From NCBI RefSeq assembly GCF_041449215.1, contig NZ_JBGNFV010000001.1, positions 2,455,001-2,519,000 on the forward strand: a stretch of 64,000 bases of DNA. Reading direction: 5' to 3'. Within the stretch, counting starts at the first letter, position 1. Every line of letters starts with the position of its first letter. Origin of the DNA: Roseivirga sp. BDSF3-8. GTDB taxonomy: Bacteria; Bacteroidota; Bacteroidia; Cytophagales; Cyclobacteriaceae. The translations under genes were made by a program, and so were the position numbers. The notes beneath the pieces were generated by a model. The model searched no databases. It had not been told where the DNA came from and was given only the letters and a program-made list of their open reading frames with translations. Shown in pieces: positions 1 through 10,300 of the stretch.

Positions 1-539
1 AAACCCTGCTGCCAAGGCCCGTTCTCGATGAAGAAGGTAACGAAGTAGACCCCCGCGAGGAGCTCGTGCGTCACCTCCTGGAGTATAAGCAATACAAAGA
101 GATAGTAAAGGAGCTCTCCACCATGGAAGAGAACATGCTCCATGCCGAAAAGAGGGGTAACGTCATCAAAGAGGTGCGCGCCCTCAGCGAACTTTCCAAT
201 GTTGAGGCCGAACTGCAAAACATAGACCTCTTTAAGCTGTTGAAAACATACCTTAAAGTAATGAAGCGGTATGAGGATGAGCAGAACCGGCCGGTGCACC
301 AGGTAGTACAATACCCTTACACCATCGAAAAGCAAAAGGAGTTTATTCTGAACCAGGTGGAAGGTAATGACCCCGTTCCGTTTCAAAAGGTAATTGAAAA
401 GATCCCCAATAAGATCGCCGTCATTTTTAACTTTTTGGCCATACTGGAGCTCGTGCAGTTAAGTCTGATCACTATTCAGCTCGGCGAGGGCTTCAATAAT
501 TTTTGGATAAAAAAGCCTGAAAAGGAACTTGCCCACTAA
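1..539 (+). CDS. scpA: Segregation and condensation protein A, 5' end outside window
   Basis: ScpA is the kleisin that bridges the SMC dimer and, with ScpB, forms the condensin complex that organises and segregates the chromosome. The reading frame is open from base 3, so the N-terminal SMC-binding part lies before the window. The visible part starts with an LPRPVLDEEG segment and a DPREELV(R)xLLEY motif typical of the ScpA middle region. It ends in the C-terminal winged-helix-like region (roughly the last 70 residues, with PVPFQKVIEKIPNKIAVIF). The stop codon directly abuts the ATG of the next gene, which suggests translational coupling. The Met near base 66 is internal, not the start. Confidence 0.9.
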   Translation, partial: TLLPRPVLDEEGNEVDPREELVRHLLEYKQYKEIVKELSTMEENMLHAEKRGNVIKEVRALSELSNVEAELQNIDLFKLLKTYLKVMKRYEDEQNRPVHQVVQYPYTIEKQKEFILNQVEGNDPVPFQKVIEKIPNKIAVIFNFLAILELVQLSLITIQLGEGFNNFWIKKPEKELAH

Positions 540-1679
540 ATGGACATCGACTCTAAGAAGATATTCAAGACATTAAACCCTAAAAATGTATGGATACCGA
601 TCGTTATCGGTGTGGGTATAGTGTTCTATCTTTTTGCCAGCGATGAATCCATCCGGGTGGAAGACCTGAGGCTCGTCCTCAATGCCAAAACCCTCCCCAT
701 CATACTGGCCTTTCTGGTGCTGTTCATGCGGGATGCAGGCTATGTCGCCAGGCTTCGCACCATTACCGGCAAAGAGCTTTCATGGGGTAGTTGCGTATTC
801 ACCATCATTATGTGGGAGTTTGCCTCCGCCGTTACCCCCTCCGTGGTAGGCGGTACCGCCGTTGCCGTCTTTATTATGAATAAGGAAGGCCTTAATCTCG
901 GCAAGTCCCTCGCCTTCGTTATGGTCACCGCCATCTTCGATAACCTCTTCTTTGTCGTCGCTGCCCCCCTCATTCTTCTCGTTACCGGAGGCGACATATT
1001 TCCGGAAGTAGCCACCATAGCCAAGCTCGGCATTAACCTTAAGGCCGTGTTTTACGTCAGCTACAGCCTTATCGCTTTCTACACCTCCGTTATGGCCTTC
1101 GCCCTTTTTGTGAGGCCACGCGGCTTCAAGTGGCTCCTTATCCGGCTTACCAGCAACCGCCTGTTAAAAAGGTGGCGCTACAAAGCCTATGAGCACGGCA
1201 ACGAAATTATCATGGCAAGCGCCCAGCTCAAAGGTAAAGGCTTTGCCTACTGGTTTAAGATCTCCCTTTTCACCATTTTTATATGGTCAGCCAGGTACAT
1301 CCTTCTCAATGCGCTCATGTCCGCATTTGCCGGCATCGACCTCAATGGTCACCTCACCATTTTCGCCCGGCAGATCATTCTCTGGATAGTTATGCTCTTC
1401 TCACCTACCCCCGGTAGCAGTGGTACCGCCGAGCTTGCCTTCCCCGTGTTCTTTGAGAACTTCCTCGGCAACTATACCATCGGCACCAACATCCTCTGGA
1501 GACTATTCACCTACTACCTCTACCTCCTGCTCGGAGCCCTCGTGCTTCCCCGCTGGATACGCAGAGTCTTTTTTAAGAAAAAGGCAGAAGAAGATAAGCT
1601 CAAAGCCCGGAAGGAAGAGAAAGCAAATAACGGCGGAGGCACAAAAAAAGCCGGCACCCACGGGGATACCGGCAATTAA
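540..1679 (+). CDS. Flippase-like / lysylphosphatidylglycerol synthase transmembrane-domain protein (UPF0104 type)
   Basis: A 379-residue polytopic inner-membrane protein with about eight hydrophobic segments. It belongs to the LPG-synthase transmembrane-domain/YbhN family, seen in the FAS(A)VTPSxVGG segment near residue 95-105 and the second PTPGSSGTAE motif near residue 290. The family is thought to move lipids or lipid-linked sugars across the membrane, but the substrate here cannot be read from sequence. There is no soluble lysyl-transferase domain. The C-terminus is a Lys/Glu-rich cytoplasmic tail. The ATG begins at the base after the scpA stop, so it is probably co-transcribed with scpA. 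Confidence 0.8.
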   Translation: MDIDSKKIFKTLNPKNVWIPIVIGVGIVFYLFASDESIRVEDLRLVLNAKTLPIILAFLVLFMRDAGYVARLRTITGKELSWGSCVFTIIMWEFASAVTPSVVGGTAVAVFIMNKEGLNLGKSLAFVMVTAIFDNLFFVVAAPLILLVTGGDIFPEVATIAKLGINLKAVFYVSYSLIAFYTSVMAFALFVRPRGFKWLLIRLTSNRLLKRWRYKAYEHGNEIIMASAQLKGKGFAYWFKISLFTIFIWSARYILLNALMSAFAGIDLNGHLTIFARQIILWIVMLFSPTPGSSGTAELAFPVFFENFLGNYTIGTNILWRLFTYYLYLLLGALVLPRWIRRVFFKKKAEEDKLKARKEEKANNGGGTKKAGTHGDTGN

Positions 1680-1701
1680 TTAATCTTTCCGATACCGGAG
1701 A

Positions 1702-2121
1702 TTAGAACTTCTCCGTTTCAGCAAAGAAGAAGCTACCCTCGATAGCTGCGTTCTCATCACTGTCAGATCCGTGTACCGCATTAGCCTCGATAGACTTGGC
1801 AAACAGCTTGCGGATAGTGCCATCCTCTGCTTCAGCAGGGTTAGTAGCTCCGATAAGTTTACGGAAGTCCGCCACAGCATTGTCTTTTTCAAGGATCAGC
1901 GCCACAATAGGACCGCTGGACATATAAGATACCAAATCCTGATAAAATGGACGCTCCTTATGAACTGCATAGAAGGCTCCGGCGTTATCTGCCGTAAGTC
2001 TGGTAAGCTTCATGCTAACAATACGGAAGCCTGCTTCTTCCATCATTTTGAGGATCGCGCCTGTATTGCCTGCTTCGTAAGCGTCAGGCTTGATCATAGA
2101 AAATGTCCTGTTTCCTGCCAT
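1702..2121 (-). CDS. ndk: Nucleoside diphosphate kinase
   Basis: Transfers the gamma phosphate of ATP to nucleoside diphosphates through a phosphohistidine, balancing NTP and dNTP pools in the cytoplasm. The protein is 139 residues, the usual size. It has the N-terminal TFSMIKPDA segment and the catalytic NAVHGSDS motif, with the active histidine at residue 117. It is transcribed convergently with the preceding membrane-protein gene, with about 20 bp between the stop codons. It is divergent from the DHH phosphoesterase gene across a spacer of about 190 bp. Confidence 0.97.
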   Translation of the reverse strand: MAGNRTFSMIKPDAYEAGNTGAILKMMEEAGFRIVSMKLTRLTADNAGAFYAVHKERPFYQDLVSYMSSGPIVALILEKDNAVADFRKLIGATNPAEAEDGTIRKLFAKSIEANAVHGSDSDENAAIEGSFFFAETEKF

Positions 2122-2236
2122 GTTGAGTCAATTTTGGAATAAAAACCGTATTTACGGCCGCAAAAATAGCATTTATATTTAATTATTAAGAGTGAAGGCA
2201 AAAAGCGCTCAGCAGCCCCGGTCAGGCCGGCCTGCT

Positions 2237-2267
2237 TTTGTTTTTATCTATTTTATTATCACTTTTG
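2237..2267 (+). promoter_or_regulatory. Bacteroidota-type promoter for the DHH phosphoesterase gene
   Basis: TTTG at 2237-2240, exactly 19 bp, then CACTTTTG at 2260-2267. This is one base away from the Bacteroidota housekeeping consensus TTTG-N19-TAnnTTTG. It lies about 46 bp ahead of the chosen ATG at 2313, which supports that start over an in-frame TTG at 2238 that would fall inside the promoter. Confidence 0.6.
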
Positions 2268-2312
2268 CACTTCACTGAGGTCAACCCCCCTGTCAAAAAA
2301 GGGTTATTGCCA

Positions 2313-3350
2313 ATGCAAAATTTAGCATCTTTTAAAGAGTTCTTAAGCGTACCTCAGAAAGTCGTTATCACTACCCATCACAAGCCGGATGCGGATGCGC
2401 TGGGCAGTTCGTTAGGGCTGGCTGCTTTTCTGAAGAAGAAAGGCCATTCCGTAACCGTCATTACCCCTACAGATTATCCCCGCTTTTTGCACTGGATGAA
2501 GGGAAATGATGAAGTGATCGTCTTCAACGAGGGTAACGAGCAGCAATCGGCCAGCCTTATAGAAGAGGCTACAGCCATTTTCTGCCTGGATTTTTCTAAT
2601 CTCCATCGTATCAATGAGCTCGGCGAGCTCGTTCGCAATGCTTCCGCTACCAAGGTCCTTATAGACCATCATGAAGAGCCGGAAGATTTTGCTGACTTTA
2701 GCAAATGGGATAAGAAAGCCGCCGCCACCGCCGAGCTGATCTATATGCTCATCCGTGATATGGAAGAGACAGATCTCCTCGATCCGGACATAGCCGATTG
2801 CCTCTATGCAGGTATCATGACCGATACCGGGTCTTTTAAGCACCCTAATACCACCCGCAATGTGCACATCATCACTGCTGACCTTATGGAGTACGGGGCC
2901 GATGTGAGCAAAGTATCCAAACTCATTTACGATACCAATAGCCTGGACAGGGTGCGTTTTATCGGATATGCCCTTAACGAAAAGCTTACCGTCTTACCCG
3001 AATACCGTACAGCCTACTTCGCCATATCTGCCGAAGAGCTAAAGCGCTTTAATAGTAAGACCGGTGATACCGAAGGCCTTGTTAACTATGCGCTCGGTAT
3101 TGAAGGAATCACCCTGGCCGCTGTTATCATCGACCGTACAGAAGCCGTTAAAATGTCCTTTAGAAGCGTGGGTGACTTTAGTGTCAATAAGTTTGCCCGG
3201 GCCCATTTTGAAGGCGGAGGACACAAAAATGCCGCCGGTGGCAAATCCGATGACAGCCTCGAAAAAACAGTAGAAAAATTCGAGAGCCTGCTGGATGACT
3301 ACAAAGACCAACTATTGCAAAACGGAAAACCGATCAACGAACATGCATAA
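2313..3350 (+). CDS. DHH-family phosphoesterase, NrnA-like oligoribonuclease / pAp phosphatase
   Basis: A 345-residue cytoplasmic protein. It has the THHKPDADALGSS metal site near residues 20-32, the signature DHH at 118-120, a DTGSF motif near 170, and the DHHA1 substrate-binding motif GGGHKNAAGG near 301-310. NrnA-type enzymes degrade nanoRNA (2-5 nt) and dephosphorylate 3'-phosphoadenosine 5'-phosphate; assignment to that subgroup rests on overall layout. The start is ATG 2313, because an upstream TTG-initiated reading overlaps the promoter. The stop overlaps the next gene's start by 8 bp. Confidence 0.88.
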   Translation: MQNLASFKEFLSVPQKVVITTHHKPDADALGSSLGLAAFLKKKGHSVTVITPTDYPRFLHWMKGNDEVIVFNEGNEQQSASLIEEATAIFCLDFSNLHRINELGELVRNASATKVLIDHHEEPEDFADFSKWDKKAAATAELIYMLIRDMEETDLLDPDIADCLYAGIMTDTGSFKHPNTTRNVHIITADLMEYGADVSKVSKLIYDTNSLDRVRFIGYALNEKLTVLPEYRTAYFAISAEELKRFNSKTGDTEGLVNYALGIEGITLAAVIIDRTEAVKMSFRSVGDFSVNKFARAHFEGGGHKNAAGGKSDDSLEKTVEKFESLLDDYKDQLLQNGKPINEHA

Positions 3351-4269
3351 AATTTTCAGACAGGCCGCATTTGCCGTTATGGCCCTGGCCGCAGCCACAT
3401 CTTGCGATACCAAAGAGTATGAAACACTCGAAAGCGGTGTACAGTACAAGTACATCGAAGAAGGTGAAGGCGCCAGCCCCTCTCATGGTAAAGTAGTGGT
3501 AATGAAGTTTGCCTATACCGCTGATGATGGAGATGAGTTCTTCAGCAGCAGCGAAATGCCTAATGGTAATACCGTAATGGTGTATGACTCTACCATGATG
3601 GGCCAGAAAGGAAGTATTGAAGAAATCATCAGTATGATGCAGGTAGGCGATAGCGTAGAGGCTAAAGTCGGTGCCGAAACCTTCTTCAAAAAGACCTTTA
3701 ACATGGATCAGCTTCCTGATACCGTTAAAGCCGAAGAGAACATCACCTTTAACATTCGCCTGGTAGAAGTAGCCGACCAGCAGGAGTACGCTGAGCGCAT
3801 GAGCCGCGAGCAGACCCAAAAGGACGAGACCGCCATTGAAGAATACATTGCTGAGAACAACATGGAAGGCCTGGAAAAAACCGAATCAGGACTTCGCTAC
3901 GTGATCACCGAAGAAGGTGACGGCCCAGAGGTTGAGCAAGGCGACAGCGTTAAGATCAACTACACAGGTTACCTGCTTGACGGTACCGTATTTGATTCCA
4001 GCATTGAAGAGACCGCCCGCGAAGCAGGCGTTTTCATGGAAGGCAGACCTTATGAGCCCATCGGCCTGCAGTATGGCATAACCCGCTTTATCCCCGGGTG
4101 GAACGAAGGCATTGGCTACCTGAGCGAAGGCGATAAAGCCACCCTTATTATCCCTAGTGCCCTGGCTTACGGAAATCAGAGACGCAGCGCACAGATTGGT
4201 CCTAACAGCATTCTTGTATTTGAGCTGAGTGTGACCGAAGTAAAGAAAAACACCGATACAGCGAACTAA
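3343..4269 (+). CDS. FKBP-type peptidyl-prolyl isomerase lipoprotein, two FKBP units
   Basis: Catalyses cis-trans isomerisation of Xaa-Pro bonds, probably in the periplasm or on the outer membrane. The 308-residue protein starts with MHKIFRQ, a hydrophobic segment and a Cys near residue 21 (AATSCD), read as a lipoprotein signal. A degenerate FKBP-like unit spans about residues 40-140. A canonical unit spans about 185-300, with GDSVKINYTGYLLDGTVFDSS-type residues and a final PNSILVFELSV strand. The start at 3343 overlaps the preceding stop by 8 bp. A strong terminator follows at 4296. Confidence 0.85.
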   Translation: MHKIFRQAAFAVMALAAATSCDTKEYETLESGVQYKYIEEGEGASPSHGKVVVMKFAYTADDGDEFFSSSEMPNGNTVMVYDSTMMGQKGSIEEIISMMQVGDSVEAKVGAETFFKKTFNMDQLPDTVKAEENITFNIRLVEVADQQEYAERMSREQTQKDETAIEEYIAENNMEGLEKTESGLRYVITEEGDGPEVEQGDSVKINYTGYLLDGTVFDSSIEETAREAGVFMEGRPYEPIGLQYGITRFIPGWNEGIGYLSEGDKATLIIPSALAYGNQRRSAQIGPNSILVFELSVTEVKKNTDTAN

Positions 4270-4295
4270 GCGTATACAAAAACGCATTAAATACC

Positions 4296-4321
4296 AAAGC
4301 AGGCCCTGTGCCTGCTTTTTA
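4296..4321 (+). terminator. Rho-independent terminator after the FKBP lipoprotein gene
   Basis: 8 bp stem AAAGCAGG / CCTGCTTT around a 7-nt loop, followed by a T-rich tract. It separates the nrnA-fkbp unit from the next FKBP gene. Confidence 0.8.
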
Positions 4322-4367
4322 TTTGTCGTATACTATGTAAATTTGGACGTTTGATCGTTTGTTGAAT

Positions 4368-4850
4368 ATGAAAAAATCACTGCTATATATTCTGGCTATC
4401 ATGCCATTCGCCCTGTTCAGTTGTCTTAATGACGATGACCCTGAACCCTTTGTTCCCCCTACTCACGCAGAAGAGGTACAATCCATCGAGGACTTTCTGG
4501 ATGCCAGAAATATTGCCTACCAGAGCGATACCAGTGGTATGCGCTACTATATCGATTCTGTAGGCACAGGACCCGCCCCCCGGGAAGGCGATACCGTAAG
4601 CGTGCGCTACACCGGCTTCTTTCCAGGTGGCAATGTCTTTGACAGTAACGAAAATGGCCTGCCACTCGAGTTCGTCATTGGCGAAGGGAGAGTAATAAGA
4701 GGGTTCGAGTACAGCGTTTTAAAACTGAACGAAGGCGGTGCAGGTACCTTCTTCCTGCCCTCTCGCCTGGCCTACGGTAGCACCGGCGGAGGTCCCATTC
4801 CTCCTTATACAATCATTGGTTTCGAAGTCCATCTAATTAGCGTCAGGTAA
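4368..4850 (+). CDS. Small FKBP-type peptidyl-prolyl isomerase lipoprotein
   Basis: A 160-residue protein with a hydrophobic signal segment ending in FALFSC, a lipobox-like Cys near residue 19, then an acidic DDDPEP linker. A single FKBP domain follows: [15 protein letters not shown], the VIRGFE flap, LPSRLAYG and a final IGFEVHL strand. It is probably a cell-envelope prolyl isomerase related to the preceding gene by tandem duplication and divergence. I chose ATG 4368; TTG codons at 4359 and 4362 are possible but less likely. The next gene starts 8 bp after the stop. Confidence 0.85.
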   Translation: MKKSLLYILAIMPFALFSCLNDDDPEPFVPPTHAEEVQSIEDFLDARNIAYQSDTSGMRYYIDSVGTGPAPREGDTVSVRYTGFFPGGNVFDSNENGLPLEFVIGEGRVIRGFEYSVLKLNEGGAGTFFLPSRLAYGSTGGGPIPPYTIIGFEVHLISVR

Positions 4851-4858
4851 TTCTGATT

Positions 4859-5437
4859 ATGAAGATTTGCTTCGCTACCAATAACCAGAAAAAGCTCGAC
4901 GAGATCCGTGATATTCTCGGTGATGAGTACGATATCCTGAGCCTTCAGGATATCGGCTGTCACGAGGAGCTGGCAGAGACTCAGAAGACCCTGGAAGGGA
5001 ACAGTGCCCAAAAGGCAGAATACGTGCATCAAACCTATGGGGTAGACTGCTTTGCAGACGATACCGGCCTCGAGGTGTACGCACTTGATGGTGAGCCGGG
5101 CGTATATTCCGCCCGCTATGCCGGACCCGGACGTGATAATGAGGCCAACATCCGTAAGCTGCTCGAAAGGCTGGCAGATAAAAAAGACCGCCGCGCCCAG
5201 TTCCGGACCGTTATCTCCCTTATCATCGATGGGAAGCTCAGGCAGTTTGAAGGGTGCATTAAAGGGGAGATCATTGATGAAAAGAAAGGGACAGCAGGCT
5301 TTGGCTACGACCCCGTTTTTGTTCCCTCCGGAGAGTCACTGACCTTTGCCCAAATGGGTAGCAGCAAAAAAAACGATATCAGCCACAGGGCTCTCGCCGT
5401 GGCTAAACTTATCAAATTCCTTAAAAAGAAGAAATAA
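4859..5437 (+). CDS. rdgB: RdgB/HAM1 family dITP/XTP pyrophosphatase
   Basis: Hydrolyses non-canonical purine NTPs (dITP, ITP, XTP) to monophosphates plus pyrophosphate, keeping them out of DNA and RNA. The 192-residue protein has the family's N-terminal [12 protein letters not shown] motif, an EGNSAQKA segment, [10 protein letters not shown], the [10 protein letters not shown] signature and the C-terminal SHRALA segment. The usual family length is 190-200. It sits 8 bp after the FKBP gene and 7 bp before udk, so all three are probably co-transcribed. Confidence 0.95.
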   Translation: MKICFATNNQKKLDEIRDILGDEYDILSLQDIGCHEELAETQKTLEGNSAQKAEYVHQTYGVDCFADDTGLEVYALDGEPGVYSARYAGPGRDNEANIRKLLERLADKKDRRAQFRTVISLIIDGKLRQFEGCIKGEIIDEKKGTAGFGYDPVFVPSGESLTFAQMGSSKKNDISHRALAVAKLIKFLKKKK

Positions 5438-5444
5438 TCCTCTG

Positions 5445-6074
5445 ATGAAGGAAGGCCATAATCCCTACATTGTTGGCATTACAGGCGGTAGCGCCAGTGG
5501 AAAGACCCGTTTTCTCAATAGCCTGATAGGTAAGTTCACCTCTGATGAAGTCTGCCTTATCAGCCAGGACAATTACTACCGGCCACGTCATCTGCAACCT
5601 GTGGATGAGAATGGCGTCCAGAACTTTGACACCCCTCATAGCATCAATCATGAGGAATATGCTAACGATATTCGTAAGCTCAAGCAAGGTGTCATCGTAG
5701 AGCGGGAAGAATATACATTCAATAACCCTGAGGCCACCCCCTCAAAGCTTATTTTCAAGCCCGCCCCCATCATTGTGGTCGAGGGAATCTTCGTATTCTA
5801 CTATCCGGAGGTATCAGAGTTACTTGACCTTAAGGTGTTTATTGATGCTCGTGACTACATAAAGCTTAAGAGAAGGATCATCCGTGACCGGGACGAAAGA
5901 GGCTATGACCTTGAGGACGTGCTCTATCGCTACGAGAAACATGTGGCGCCTACATTTGATAAATATATTAAGCCATTTAAGTACGAGGCAGATGTTATCC
6001 TGCCCAATAACCGCGACGATGCCTTCGACCGTTCGCTCGATATGCTCGTGACCTTTTTACGCTCCAGGATATGA
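5445..6074 (+). CDS. udk: Uridine kinase
   Basis: Phosphorylates uridine and cytidine to UMP and CMP in pyrimidine salvage. The 209-residue protein has a P-loop GGSASGKT at about residues 13-20, the DNYYR motif, NFDTPHS, and the VEGIFVFY Walker B-like strand. The RRIIRDRDERG lid region is also present. I chose ATG 5445, which gives the normal family N-terminus; the frame stays open upstream inside rdgB, but that part has no family similarity. The stop overlaps the next ATG by 4 bp (ATGA). Confidence 0.93.
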   Translation: MKEGHNPYIVGITGGSASGKTRFLNSLIGKFTSDEVCLISQDNYYRPRHLQPVDENGVQNFDTPHSINHEEYANDIRKLKQGVIVEREEYTFNNPEATPSKLIFKPAPIIVVEGIFVFYYPEVSELLDLKVFIDARDYIKLKRRIIRDRDERGYDLEDVLYRYEKHVAPTFDKYIKPFKYEADVILPNNRDDAFDRSLDMLVTFLRSRI

Positions 6075-6763
6075 CCAATAAATTCGCAGTAATAGGATTG
6101 GGCCAGTTTGGCACCTCCATCGCCCGGACACTCGCCGGTCGGGGCGCAGAAGTCCTGGCTATCGATATCCATCTGGATAAAGTAGAAGCCATGAAGGATG
6201 ATGTAGCCTATGCCGTGGCCCTGGATAGCACAGATGTTAAGGCCCTGCAGGCCCAGAATATCATGGACATGGATGCCGTGGTTGTGGCCATAGGAGAAAA
6301 CTTCGAAGGCCTCTTACTTACTACAGTACGCCTCATGGAACTGGGTATTAATCGGCTCATTGCAAGGGCGGCCAATGCGCAGCAACGGATGATCCTGGAA
6401 AAGGTAGGTGTCAAGGAAATATTAAGCCCCGAGGATACGGTAGGTAAAACAGTGGCCGAGATGCTATTGCACCCAAATATGCATTCTTTTCTGCCTCTGC
6501 CTGATGATTACGAGATTGTCGAGATCAACACCCCTGGCCGTGTAGTGAACCAAACAGTAAGCGAAGTTGGTTTACGTGAAAAGTATAACCTCAACCTGAT
6601 CACCATCAAGCGTATTTACGAAGAAGAAAAAGAAGGTGAGGTAGTCAAGGTAGAGCACATCATTGGTGTTCCCAAAGGAGATACCGTGCTTTATGAAACT
6701 GACATCATAATCATCCTTGGTAAAGTACAGGATGTAAACAAGTTTATAGAAGTCAATAAGTAA
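6071..6763 (+). CDS. KtrA/TrkA-type potassium uptake regulatory subunit (RCK domains)
   Basis: A cytoplasmic gating ring subunit for a Ktr/Trk potassium transporter. It binds nucleotides through an RCK_N Rossmann fold (GLGQFG near residue 9-14 and an Asp ending strand 2 at AIDIH). An RCK_C domain follows (about residues 135-230). It is 230 residues, the usual single-RCK length. No membrane KtrB partner is encoded in the window, so the partner lies elsewhere. It overlaps udk by 4 bp. Confidence 0.9.
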   Translation: MTNKFAVIGLGQFGTSIARTLAGRGAEVLAIDIHLDKVEAMKDDVAYAVALDSTDVKALQAQNIMDMDAVVVAIGENFEGLLLTTVRLMELGINRLIARAANAQQRMILEKVGVKEILSPEDTVGKTVAEMLLHPNMHSFLPLPDDYEIVEINTPGRVVNQTVSEVGLREKYNLNLITIKRIYEEEKEGEVVKVEHIIGVPKGDTVLYETDIIIILGKVQDVNKFIEVNK

Positions 6764-6809
6764 TTAAGTGGAATATTGTTATTAATTCCCTAATTTCGCG
6801 ACTTCAACT

Positions 6810-7196
6810 ATGCGGAAACAATTTTCCATATCCATCGTCTGGCAGGTAGCCGCCCTTATGCTGGTGTTCATCACCGGTGCAGGTCCTTCCTTCACCGCCC
6901 TGCAGGGCTTCGGTGATCAGGTCGGTGTGGTATCTTCTGTCAGCACGCAGGAGGATCATTCTGCTGACGACAAACAGCCATTCTCTGAGGATAGAGAAGA
7001 GCAGGAAGTTATTTCTGCCCTGCATGCTACCCTGCCGGTAGCTCCTTTCCACATTAATGTGCTCCCCGCACTGGCTGTGGCTAACCTTCCCCGAATAGAA
7101 TTTTCCATGCCGCCCCTGCCCCGTATGGTGGCACCGGCCACACAGGTCTATTTTAAAACCTTATTCAGGCGCATCATTTCCCCCAACGCGCCCTAG
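6810..7196 (+). CDS. Small secreted or membrane-anchored protein of unknown function
   Basis: A 128-residue protein with an N-terminal hydrophobic segment (about residues 9-31) that could be a signal peptide or anchor. A polar acidic stretch (about 45-65) and a proline-rich C-terminal half follow. I do not recognise a family. It lies between the KtrA-type gene (46 bp) and secDF (110 bp). The frame is open from a good ATG with neighbour-like codon use, so I believe it is a gene, but nothing in it indicates function. Confidence 0.55.
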   Translation: MRKQFSISIVWQVAALMLVFITGAGPSFTALQGFGDQVGVVSSVSTQEDHSADDKQPFSEDREEQEVISALHATLPVAPFHINVLPALAVANLPRIEFSMPPLPRMVAPATQVYFKTLFRRIISPNAP

Positions 7197-7306
7197 TAGC
7201 ATCCTTTCCGTTCTCTTTTCAGATAGCGGTACCTTCTATCGTGTAGCTCACGGGCTATACATCTTACAATAACATTACTCATCTATTTATTTAAAACGTA
7301 TACCCA

Positions 7307-10300
7307 ATGCGTAATAAAGGCATAATTGTAACGCTGACCGTAATTATTACGGCCCTTTGCCTATTCTATTTGCATTTTACCTTTGTCGCCCGCTCATTTA
7401 TTGACGAGGCTACAGAATATGCCACTACAGAATCAGGCAGTATTGATTATCAAAAAAGACAGGCTTACCTGGACAGCCTCCGCCGTACAGAAGTGTATAA
7501 CTTCCTTGGTGCAGGCTATACCTTTGAGGATATTGAGAATAACCAGTTAAACCTGGGGCTTGACCTTAAGGGTGGTATGCACGTAACACTTGAGGTATCC
7601 CCCATAGAGATCGTGCGTGGCCTGGCCAATAACTCGCAGAATCCTGCTTTCAATGCCGCTATCGAGCGTGCCCGTGAAATGTCCCGCACCAGTGAGGAGC
7701 CATTCACCGAACTATTCTACGAAGCTTATAAGGAAGAGAAGCCCGACGGCAGACTCGCAGAAGTATTTGCCAACGCCGCCAACCGCGACCGCTTTAGCTT
7801 CCAGTCTACCGACCAGGAGATCCTTTCTGTTATTAACGAGGAGATAGAAGGGGCTATTGACCGCTCATTCCAGATCCTGCGTACACGTATTGACCGTGCC
7901 GGTACTACCCAGCCAAACATACAGCGCCTGCCTAACAGCGACCGTATCCAGGTGGAACTACCCGGTGTGGAAGATAAAGAGCGTATCCGTAAGCTCCTCC
8001 AGGGAGTGGCCAAGCTCGAATTCTTCGAGGTACAGAATATGAACGAAGTGAGTGCTGTGCTTTCTTCAATAAACCAGAAGCTGCTGCAGGAAGAGAAGCT
8101 TGCCAGAGCCACAGGTGAAACGCAAGAAACTGACGCCCCTGAAGTAAACGAAGAAGACATCCAGGAAATGCTCCAGGATCAGCCTCAGGCAGAGCTTACC
8201 GAAGCCGGCGCAGAAGAAGAAGCTCTCACGGAGGGAGATACATCTGAGCTTAGTGAGGAAGACCTAGAGTCCCAGCTTGCCCAGGCAGACAGCGTGGCTG
8301 CTGATAGTGCATTGAATCAGAATACGTCAGCCCTCTTCCGTAACCTTGTTTATTCTGATCAGATGAGCCTTTACTACGAAGTGAAGGACACCAGCAAGAT
8401 CAACAGAATACTGAAAAGAGATGAAATAAAGTCTCTTATTCCCCGTAATATCAAGTTTCTCTGGGCGGTTAAGCCAATCGAGATGGGGGCTGAAGGCGAC
8501 GAGGACCAAATGGAAGCCCTCCGCTTGTACGCGATCAAAACAGAGCGTGGTGGCAAAGCCCCTCTTACAGGTGATGCCGTATCAAATGCCAGCATCGACT
8601 TCAGCACAGGTAATCCGGGCATCAGCATGCGTATGAACCCTGCCGGTACTAGAGACTGGGCGCGCCTTACTGCTTCCAATATCGGCAGAGCCGTTGCTAT
8701 CGTGCTTGACAACTACGTTTACTCTGCTCCTGTAGTACAGAGTGAAATCACCGGTGGCAGCAGCCAGATTACAGGTGACTTCACCATAGAAGAAGCTGAA
8801 GACCTTGCCAATGTACTGAAGGCCGGTTCACTCCCTGCTCCTACACGTATTGTAGAAGAAGCCGTCGTAGGACCTACACTCGGCAAGCAGGCTCAGGCTC
8901 AGGGCGTGATCTCTATTCTTGCCGGACTTGGTATCGTGATCCTGTTCATGATCGCCTACTATAGCAAAGGAGGTATCATTGCTAATGTGGCCCTGCTGTT
9001 CAACGTACTCTTTATACTCGGTATCCTTGCTCAGCCTTCACTCGGTACATCACTTACCCTGCCGGGTATTGCCGGTATCGTACTTACTATCGGTATGTCG
9101 ATAGATGCCAACGTTCTCATTTTCGAGCGTATCCGTGAAGAACTGCGAAATGGCGTAAATAAGATGCGGGCTATCCAGCTTGGTTATGAGAAGGCATTCA
9201 GCTCTATCATAGATGCCAACGTGACTACCCTTATCATTGCCATCATCCTGTTTGTACTTGGCCAGGGACCTGTTAAAGGTTTCGCCGTTACCCTGATGAT
9301 CGGTATCTTCTGTTCATTCTTCTCAGCCGTATTTATCACCCGGGTGATAGTTACATGGATGACGAAGAAAGGTGATGACAGCAAAATTTCTTTTGCCACT
9401 CCGTTCAGCAAATCACTGCTGGCAGGTCTTAATATCGAGTTCATCGGTATAAGAAAGAAGGCTTACATGTTCTCAGGTGCATTCATCCTTATTGGTATGA
9501 TCGTACTGGGTGTTTTTGGTCTTAACCTCGGCGTTGACTTTACAGGAGGTCGCTCTTACGTGGTTAGCTTTACGCAGCCTGTGGTTCCTTCTGAACTGAA
9601 AGTAGACCTCACAGATGATTTTGAGAATAAGAGTGTGGAGGTGAAAACGTTCGGCAGCAGCAATGTGCTGAAAGTAACCACAAGTTACCTTATCGATGAT
9701 GAGCGTGAGGAGGCAGATGGTTTGGTAGAAGACCGCCTCGTGGCCGGTATTACCGAGGCTACAGGGATGACCTTCGTTCCCAATGGAAATGCTCTTGATG
9801 ATGCAGCCAATTCATTTACCATATCAAGCTCAAGCAAAGTAGGGGCTACTATCGCCTCCGATATCAAACGCAGTAGCTGGGAGTCTGGCCTGCTTGCACT
9901 GGTAGCCATCTTCTTCTACATCTACGTGAGGTTCCATAAGTGGCAGTTTGGACTGGGTGCCATCGTAGCCCTGTTCCACGATGTGCTGTTTACGCTTTCT
10001 GCTTTTGCCATAGCCGGCCTGCTGGGATTCAGCTATGAAGTAGATCAGATATTTATAGCCGCCATTCTTACCATCATCGGTTATTCCATCAACGATACCG
10101 TGGTAGTGTTTGACCGTATTCGTGAATACCTCGGCGAGCGTGTAGGCAATAACACCAAGTCTACCTTTAATATTGCCATCAACAGTACCCTCAACCGTAC
10201 CGTGATCACATCAGTAACCACCCTTATTGTGGTGCTTATCCTATTGATCTTCGGTGGTGAGGTACTCAGAGGGTTCAGCTTTGCCCTGTTTGTAGGTATA